Shown piece after piece: positions 5,727 to 6,946 of a stretch of DNA of 6,946 bases (positions within the stretch are counted from its first letter, which is position 1; each line of letters opens with the position of its first letter). Made by a program: the position numbers and the translations under genes. Location: assembly GCA_005883295.1 (NCBI GenBank), contig VAWV01000175.1:1-6946 (forward strand). Direction: 5' to 3'. The DNA comes from Actinomycetota bacterium (GTDB lineage Bacteria; Actinomycetota; Thermoleophilia; Solirubrobacterales; Thermoleophilaceae). The notes beneath the pieces are model-generated. The model was given only the letters and a program-made list of their open reading frames with translations, was not told the origin of the DNA and made no database searches.

Positions 5727-6732
5727 AGGAGACCAGGCGGGCGGTGCGGGGATCCGATTCCGGACCGGACAGGGGCGCGCAGCCGTCGGGCTCGTCGGCG
5801 AGGGTCGGGGCCAGCCGCCGCGGCGCGGTGGTTGGCAACAGGTATGGGACCGGGTCGATCGGGACGCCGTGGTGGCGGACCTCGAAGTGCAGGTGCGGGC
5901 CGGTGGCGTGGCCGGTCGCGCCGACGTAGCCGATCGTCGTGCCGCCAACCACGGAGCGGCCGACGCTCGTGGCGATGCGCGACATGTGCGCGTACCAGGT
6001 CTGGTAGTCGAGCCGGTGCTGGATGATCACCAGGTAGCCGTAGCCGCCGGAGTTCCAGCCGGCGAAGACCACCGTGCCGCGCCCGGCGGCGCCGATTCGT
6101 GTGCCGTAGGGGGCGCCGAAGTCGACGCCGGTGTGCATGCGGCCCCAGCGCATGCCGAAGGGGCTCGTAATGGGGGCGTTGACCGGTCGGTAGAAGCTGA
6201 TCGGGCCGCCACCGCCTGAGCTGCCGCCACCACCCCCGCTCGACCCGTGCTGGAGCGCGCCGAGGGTCGCGGGGCCGACTATGCCGTCAACCGTCAGGCC
6301 GTGGACGCCCTGGAAGCGACGGGCCGCCGCGTCGGTGTTCGGGCCGAAACCACCGTCGATGGTGCCCGGCGAGAAGCCATGCTTCTTAAGGAGGAACTGG
6401 ATGGCGGCGACGTCCCAGCCGCGTTCGCCGACGCGCACGGAGCGGCTGCCGAGCGAGGGCCGGCCGCGGACGCCGAGCGCCTTGCGCGTCTGCGAACCCG
6501 CGATGCCGTCGGCCGTCAGGTGGTGGGCGTGCTGGAACCGCTTGGTCCCGCGGATCGTCTCGGGGCCCCTGATGCCGTCGATTGTGCCGCTGTAGTAGTG
6601 GAGCGCCTTGAGCGCCACCTGAAGGGCAGCGGTCTTCGCGCTGCTGGAGGAGGCGTGGGCGGCGGCGGGAACGAGGCCGAGCACAAGCACGGCGACGATC
6701 CCGGCCCGAGCGGCGGACCGAAACGACGGCAT
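5719..6732 (-). CDS. Secreted M23 (LytM-type) peptidase with two peptidoglycan-binding repeats
   Basis: This 337-residue exported protein probably cuts peptide cross-links in peptidoglycan. A signal peptide is clear: basic start with R5 and R9, hydrophobic core 11-21, and an Ala-His-Ala cleavage site before S28. Two PG_binding_1-type domains follow (about 34-87 and 97-160), each with the 'GTIDG-x-x-GPxT' and 'LTxDGIxG' pattern, then a Gly/Ser linker (163-176). The M23 domain (about 180-297) has every active-site residue: H200 and D204 in 'HTGVDFG', H249 in 'YAHMS', and H280/H282 in 'PHLHFEV'; H200, D204 and H282 should hold zinc. The short C-terminal tail (298-337) has two cysteines (C318, C336) that could form a disulfide outside the cell. 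The start is ATG with only a weak ribosome site; it gives a proper signal peptide. The gene is divergent from tRNA-Val and ends 45 bp before the SRP RNA, with a palindrome across its stop codon. A lytic enzyme or an envelope remodeller are both possible; the substrate bond cannot be told. Confidence 0.95.
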   Translation of the reverse strand: MPSFRSAARAGIVAVLVLGLVPAAAHASSSSAKTAALQVALKALHYYSGTIDGIRGPETIRGTKRFQHAHHLTADGIAGSQTRKALGVRGRPSLGSRSVRVGERGWDVAAIQFLLKKHGFSPGTIDGGFGPNTDAAARRFQGVHGLTVDGIVGPATLGALQHGSSGGGGGSSGGGGPISFYRPVNAPITSPFGMRWGRMHTGVDFGAPYGTRIGAAGRGTVVFAGWNSGGYGYLVIIQHRLDYQTWYAHMSRIATSVGRSVVGGTTIGYVGATGHATGPHLHFEVRHHGVPIDPVPYLLPTTAPRRLAPTLADEPDGCAPLSGPESDPRTARLVSCK

Positions 6733-6811
6733 GTGCGTGGACTCGACTGAGGACCCGCGGGCCTTGCCCCGTGAAAGGCATCCTTCATCAGCATGGCTGT
6801 ACGGCCGCCCC

Positions 6812-6817
6812 TAGAAT
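6812..6817 (+). promoter_or_regulatory. Probable -10 box of tRNA-Val
   Basis: TAGAAT, a good TAnnnT box, would give a start near 6824, about five bases before the mature tRNA 5' end at 6829. No good -35 is seen at 16-18 bp upstream. The rest of the 96-bp gap between the tRNA and the divergent peptidase start shows no other site I can defend. Confidence 0.4.
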
Positions 6818-6828
6818 CGATCGGCCCA

Positions 6829-6900
6829 GGGCGCGTAGCTCAGTGGGAGAGCGCTCGCTTCACACGCGAGAGGTCGCTGGTTCGAAACCAGCCGCGCCCA
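6829..6900 (+). tRNA. tRNA-Val (anticodon CAC)
   Basis: A full cloverleaf of 72 nt can be drawn. Acceptor GGGCGCG (6829-6835) pairs with CGCGCCC (6893-6899), with discriminator A6900. D-stem GCTC/GAGC. Anticodon stem CTCGC/GCGAG with loop TTCACAC, anticodon CAC at 6861-6863, which reads the valine codon GUG. Variable loop AGGTC. T-stem GCTGG/CCAGC with loop TTCGAAA. CCA is not encoded (TCC follows), so it must be added after transcription. All stems are fully paired, so the gene looks functional. Confidence 0.97.
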
Positions 6901-6904
6901 TCCA

Positions 6905-6928
6905 GTCGGCTGGTTGCGAACCAGCGAC
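6905..6928. repeat. T-arm-like hairpin copy just after tRNA-Val
   Basis: GCTGGTT (6909-6915) and AACCAGC (6919-6925) pair around loop GCG, extended by GTC/GAC with a bulged G. Read on the minus strand, positions 6928 to 6907 match the tRNA T-arm (6873-6894) at 21 of 22 bases. The one change puts C where the T-loop has the invariant A58, so this is unlikely to be part of a working minus-strand tRNA. It may serve as the tRNA terminator, although no T-run follows, or be a remnant of a duplicated or recombined tRNA end. Sequence after 6928 to the window edge shows nothing I recognise. Confidence 0.7.
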
Positions 6929-6946
6929 AGTCGCTCGGCCTTCCAG

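Noticed and set aside
5677..6219. 180-codon plus-strand open frame opposite the M23 peptidase
   Set aside because: Antisense to intact M23 active-site codons, and it starts inside the SRP promoter; no motif.
6901..6946. Partial minus-strand tRNA (T-arm plus a CTGGAAG that looks like a Ser GGA anticodon loop)
   Set aside because: The T-loop lacks the invariant A58, the spacing between the supposed anticodon stem and T-arm is too short for a serine tRNA, and the rest lies outside the window. Kept only as a repeat.

Overview
The window is a high-GC bacterial chromosome segment. GTG starts, very high third-position GC, short or missing leaders and a B. subtilis-type large SRP RNA point to an actinobacterium. 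My best guess is Thermoleophilia (Solirubrobacterales/Gaiellales-like), but this is an inference from general character and not from a marker gene. The core is a variant of the conserved 'SRP RNA - dnaX - ybaB/ebfC - recR' cluster, read on the minus strand from about 5.7 kb down to position 1.

Layout from right to left. At 6829-6900 (+) is tRNA-Val with anticodon CAC, followed at once by a hairpin that copies its T-arm. Divergent from it, at 5719-6732 (-), is a secreted M23 metallopeptidase with two peptidoglycan-binding repeats. A strong palindrome at 5701-5726 spans the stop of that gene and also contains the likely -35 box of the next transcript. At 5402-5673 (-) is a complete large SRP RNA (Alu plus S domain, about 272 nt). 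At 3964-5400 (+), in the opposite direction, is a polytopic membrane protein resembling a GT-C glycosyltransferase; its stop codon lies one base from the SRP RNA 3' end. On the minus strand follow dnaX (2199-3905), ybaB/ebfC (1853-2197, one base after the dnaX stop), a membrane-anchored GGDEF plus HD-GYP cyclic-di-GMP protein (392-1804) and the first 111 codons of recR (1-333, cut by the window edge).

DnaX is the clamp-loader ATPase of the replisome, YbaB/EbfC a small nucleoid DNA-binding protein and RecR part of the RecFOR gap-repair machinery, so the minus-strand run is a replication and repair operon. The SRP RNA and the exported peptidase concern protein export and the cell wall. The two genes that do not belong to the classical cluster are the c-di-GMP gene between ybaB and recR and the membrane protein between the SRP RNA and dnaX. 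I saw no CRISPR array, insertion sequence, phage gene or toxin-antitoxin pair. The points most worth checking are the cyclic-di-GMP gene inside the repair operon with one substituted HD-GYP ligand, a DnaX that has lost its zinc-binding cysteines, an SRP RNA with a changed symmetric-loop base, and the T-arm copy after the tRNA.
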